Source: Atherix ibis (taxonomy: Eukaryota; Arthropoda; Insecta; Diptera; Athericidae). Taken from it: a stretch of DNA of 64,000 bases. Of the stretch, positions 60,101 to 64,000 are shown one piece after another; the stretch's first letter is position 1, and the number at the start of each line of letters is the position of its first letter. The notes under the pieces are model-generated. The model saw only the letters and a list, made by a program, of their open reading frames with translations. It was not told the DNA's origin and did not search any database. The position numbers were made by a program, and so were the translations under genes. The DNA is taken from positions 73,518,806-73,582,805 of the forward strand of contig OY282608.1 of the NCBI GenBank assembly GCA_958298945.1, read 5' to 3'.

Positions 60101-61481
60101 AACGAACAAACCAACAAACCAACAAACCAACAAACCAACAATCAAAGAAACCAACAAACCAACAAACCAACAAACCAATAAACCAACAAACCAGCAAACC
60201 AACAAATCAAAAAACCAACAAACCAACAAACCAACAAACGAACAAACGAACAAACCAACAAACAAACAAACCAACAAACGAACAAACCAACAAACCAACA
60301 AGCCAACAAACGAACAAACCGACAAACCAACAAACCAACAAACAAACAAACCAACAAACAAACAACCAAACAAACCAACAAACCAACAAACCAATCAAAC
60401 AACAAACCATCAAGCCAACAAACCAACAAACCAATAAACCAACAAACCAACAAACCAACAAACCAACAAATCAGCAAACCAACAAACCAACAAGCCAACA
60501 AACGAACTAACCGACAAGCCAACAAACCAACAAACCAACAAACCAACAATCCAAGAAACCAACAAACCAACAAACCAACAAACCAACAAACCAACAAACC
60601 AGCAAACCAGCATACCAACAAACAAACAAATCAACAAACCAACAAACCAACAAACCAACAAGCCAACAAACGAACAAACCAACAAATAAACAAACCAAAA
60701 AACCAACAAACCAACAAACCAAGAAACCAAGAAACCAAGAAACCAACAAACCAACAAACCAACAAACCAACAAGCAAGCAAACCAAAAAACCAACAAACC
60801 AACAAGCCAACAAACCAAAAACCCAATAAACCAAAAAACCAAAAAGCCAACAATCCAACAAACCAACAAACCAACAAACAAACAAACCAACAAACCAACA
60901 AACCAACAAACCAACTAACCAACAAATCAAGAAACCAACAAACGAACAAACCAACAAACAAACAAGCCAACAAAAGAACAAACCAAAAAGCCAGCAAACC
61001 AACAAACCAACAAACCAAGAAACCAACAAACCAACAAACCAACAAACCTACAAACCAACAAAACGAACAAACCAACAAACAAACAAGCCAACAAATGAAC
61101 AAACCAACAAACCAACAAACCAATAAACCAACAAACCAACAACCCAACAAACCAACAAACCAACAAACCAACAAACCAACAAACCAACAAGCCAACAAAC
61201 CAACAAACCAATAAACCAACAAACCAACAAACCAACAAACCAACAAATCAGCAAACCAACAAACCAACAAGCCAACAAACGAACTAACCAAGAAGCCAAC
61301 AAACCAACAAACCAACAAACCAAGAAACCAAGAAACCAAGAAACCAACAAACCAACAAACCAATAAACCAACAAATCAACAAACCAACAAACCAACAAGC
61401 CAACAAACGAACAAACGAACAAACAAACAAATCAACAAACCAACAAACCAACAAATAAACAAACCAAGAAACCATCAAACC

Positions 61482-61633
61482 AACAAACCAACAAACCAAC
61501 AAACCAACAAACCAACAAACCAACAAACCAACAAACCAACAAACCAACAAACCAACAAACCAACAAACCAACAAACCAACAAACCAACAAACCAACAAAC
61601 CAACAAACCAACAAACCAACAAACCAACAAACC
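61482..61633 (+). repeat. Perfect tract, 19 units
   Basis: Nineteen unmutated units lie between CCATCAAACC and AATAAACCAAGTAACC. This is the counterpart of the 21-unit tract at 56952-57119, with a different unit number. Confidence 0.88.
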
Positions 61634-63342
61634 AATAAACCAAGTAACCAACAAGCCAACAACCCAACAAGCCAACAAACCATCAAACCAACAAGCCAAC
61701 AAACGAAAAAACCAACAAACCAACAAACCAACAAACCAACAATCCAAGAAACCAACAAACCAACAAATCAACAAACCAATAATCCAAGAAACCAACAAAC
61801 CAACAAACCAACAAACCAATAAACCAACAAACCAACAAACCAACAAACGAACAAACCAACAAACAAAGAAACCAACAAACGAACAAACCAACAAACCAAC
61901 AAGCCAACAAACGAACAAACCAACAAACCAACAAACCAACAAACAAACAAACCAACAAACCAACAAACAAACAAACCAACAAACCAACAACCAATAAACC
62001 AACAAACCAACAAACCAACAAACAAACAAACCAACAAACCAACAAACAATTAAACTAACAAACCAACAAACCAATAAACCAACAAACCAACAAACCAACA
62101 AACCAACAAACCAACAAACCAACAAACCAGCAAACCAACAAACCAACAAGCCAACAAAAGAACAAACCAACAAGCCAGCAAACCAACAAACCAACAAACC
62201 AAGAAACCAACAAACCAACAAACCTACAAACCAACAAACAAACAAACGAACAAACGAAAAAACCAACAAACCAACAAACCAACAAACCAACAAGCCAACA
62301 AACCAACAAGCCAACAAACGAACAAACCAACAAACCAACAAACCAACAAGCCAACAAACCAACAAACCAACAAACCAACAAACCAACAACCATCAAGCCA
62401 ACAAACCAACAAGCCAACAAATGAACAAACCAACAAACCAACAAACAAACAAGCCAACAAACGAACAAACCAACAAACCAACAAACCAACAAACCAACAA
62501 ACCAACAAACCAACAAACCAACAAACCAACAAACCAACAAACCAACAAACCAACAAACCAACAAACCAACAAACCAACACACCAACAAACCAACAACCCA
62601 ACAAACCAACAAACCAATATTCAATAAACCAACAAGCCAACAAACGAACAAACCAACAAACAAACAAACCAAAAAACCAACAAACCAACAAGCCAACAAA
62701 CCAACAAGCCAACAAACCAACAAACCAACAAGCCAACAAACGAACAAACCAACAAACCAACAAACCAACAAACCAACAATCAAAGAAACCAACAAACCAA
62801 CAAACCAACAAACCAATAAACCAACAAACCAGCAAACCAACAAATCAAAAAACCAACAAACCAACAAACCAACAAACGAACAAACCAACAAACCAACAAA
62901 CAAACAAACCAACAAACGAACAAACCAACAAACCAACAAGCCAACAAACGAACAAACCAACAAACCAACAAACCAACAAACAAACAAACCAACAAACAAA
63001 CAACCAAACAAACCAACAAACCAACAAACAAATCAAACAACAAACCAACAAGCCAACAAACCAACAAACCAATAAACCAACAAACCAACAAACCAACAAA
63101 CCAACAAATCAGCAAACCAACAAACCAACAAGCCAACAAACGAACCAACCAACAAGCCAACAAACCAACAAACCAACAAACCAAGAAACCAAGAAACCAA
63201 GAAACCAACAAACCAACAAACCAATAAACCAACAAACCAACAAACCAACAAACCAACAAGCCAACATACGAACAAACGAACAAACAAACAAATCAACAAA
63301 CCAACAAACCACCAAATAAACAAACCAAGAAACCATCAAACC

Positions 63343-63470
63343 AACAAACCAACAAACCAACAAACCAACAAACCAACAAACCAACAAACCAACAAACCAA
63401 CAAACCAACAAACCAACAAACCAACAAACCAACAAACCAACAAACCAACAAACCAACAAACCAACAAACC
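63343..63470 (+). repeat. Perfect tract, 16 units
   Basis: Sixteen unmutated units follow CCATCAAACC and end at an AACAAACA variant; CCAAGTAACC follows shortly after. This is the third member of the same tract family. Confidence 0.88.
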
Positions 63471-64000
63471 AACAAACAAACAAACCAACAAACCAACAAA
63501 CCAAGTAACCAACAAGCCAACAAACCAACAAGCCAACAAACCAACAAACCAACAAGCCAACAAACGAACAAACCAACAAACCAACAAACCAACAAACCAA
63601 CAATCCAAGAAACCAACAAACCAACAAACCAACAAACCAATAAACCAACAAACCAGCAAACCAACAAATCAAAAAACCAACAAACCAACAAACCAACAAA
63701 CGAACAAACGAACAAACCAACAAACAAAGAAACCAACAAACGAACAAACCAACAAACCAACAAGCCAACAAACGAACAAACCAACAAACCAACAAACCAA
63801 CAAACAAACAAACCAACAAACCAACACACAAACAAACCAACAAACCAACAAATCAATAAACCAACAAACCAACAAACCAACAAACAAACAAACCAACAAA
63901 CCAACAAACCAACAAACTAACAAACCAACAAACCAATAAACCAACAAACCAACAAACCAACAAACCAACAAACTAACAAACCAACAAACCAGCAAACCAA

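Larger units (their letters stand above)
1..64000 (+). repeat. Octanucleotide satellite array (AACAAACC)n, whole window
   Basis: The window consists entirely of head-to-tail copies of AACAAACC, about 8,000 units, with no unique sequence and no change of orientation. The first 15 units (1-120) are perfect. Numbering the unit A1 A2 C3 A4 A5 A6 C7 C8, the recurrent variants are A6 to G (AACAAGCC), C8 to G (AACAAACG), C3 to T (AATAAACC), C3 to G (AAGAAACC), C3 to A (AAAAAACC), A1 to G (GACAAACC), A2 to G (AGCAAACC), C8 to T or A, A5 to T (AACATACC) and A6 to T (AACAATCC). The unit has 5 A and 3 C and no G or T, so strand bias is near total. The class is a simple satellite of eukaryotic heterochromatin. 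Chromosomal location and species cannot be told from the sequence. Confidence 0.98.
51001..64000 (+). repeat. Right-hand family with AATATT tags
   Basis: AATATT, absent from the left 51 kb as far as I can see, occurs at 51446, 54251, 55346, 58127, 58885, 59169, 59336, 59910 and 62616, mostly as AATATTCAATAAACC or AATATTCCAATAAACC. The sections near 52.13-52.55, 56.04-56.45 and 60.59-61.1 kb share a run of unusual units (CAGCAAACCAGCATA, CAAGCA, AAAAACCCAATAAACC at about 52347, 56262 and 60817). Units reading AAATGAAC are also typical here. The AAATAAAC/CCATC tag of the middle region persists (56923, 61453, 63314), so the family is related but separately amplified. Confidence 0.78.

Noticed and set aside
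51446..62616. AATATT/AATAAA strings as promoter or polyadenylation signals
   Set aside because: AATAAA arises throughout the window from the common AATAAACC variant, and there is no gene or other signal next to either motif.
52520..62627. Plus-strand open frames with a TNKPTNQQ-type repeat (for example 54088-55659 and 59014-60510), resembling prion-like or mucin-like proteins
   Set aside because: These are the same artefact on the other strand. The ATG codons come from AAATGAAC units, probably decayed CpG sites, and frames occur mainly here because this segment has fewer AATAAACC and AACTAACA stop-making units on the frame.
1..64000. CRISPR array
   Set aside because: There are no unique spacers between repeats; what lies between tags is the same satellite unit.
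1..64000. True telomere
   Set aside because: The unit is not a known telomere repeat, mutated units and large block duplications are frequent, and no chromosome end is visible.

Overview
The whole 64 kb window is one uninterrupted satellite array of an 8-bp unit, AACAAACC (GGTTTGTT on the other strand). It runs head to tail in one orientation from the first base to the last. I see no supportable protein-coding gene, RNA gene, transposable element, CRISPR array, promoter or unique (non-satellite) sequence. Nearly every base is A or C on the given strand, so the two strands are extremely asymmetric. Such arrays belong to eukaryotic heterochromatin (pericentromeric, subtelomeric, sex-chromosomal or B-chromosomal). 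A bacterial or viral origin is very unlikely. The sequence does not let me name a species.

The many long open frames on both strands are a by-product of the unit. An 8-bp unit read in triplets gives an 8-residue peptide repeat that is the same in all three frames of a strand. It is stop-free on both strands: WFVGLLVC on the minus strand and TNKPTNQQ on the plus strand. They are not annotated as genes.

The array is not homogeneous. Point-mutated units act as bar codes and reveal higher-order structure. From left to right I see: (1) about 1-1012, a leading segment; (2) 1013-8450, three adjacent blocks starting at the same tag (1013, 2829, 5621), the first 1.82 kb and the next two about 2.8 kb; (3) 8541-17580, four blocks opening with the same junction tag (8541, 11202, 13199, 16510) but with different lengths; (4) about 17581-34480, a direct tandem duplication of about 8.45 kb; (5) about 34.5-36.9 kb, a mixed segment; (6) about 36.9-44.4 kb, two copies of a 3.735-3.743 kb unit plus a partial third; (7) about 45.4-51 kb, units related to the 23-34 kb region; (8) about 51-64 kb, a distinct family with AATATT tags and an older, more diverged 3.9 kb repetition.

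In the 1.0-8.5 kb and 17.6-34.5 kb blocks the distance between equivalent tags drifts only in steps of 8 bp. This indicates block duplication followed by gain or loss of whole monomers. Several differences between paired copies are CpG to TpG or CpA changes at the few CpG sites made by variant units, which hints at cytosine methylation. The lack of any inserted mobile element across 64 kb fits a young or actively homogenised array. All tag positions, period lengths and identities were read by eye; a dot plot would be needed for exact block boundaries.
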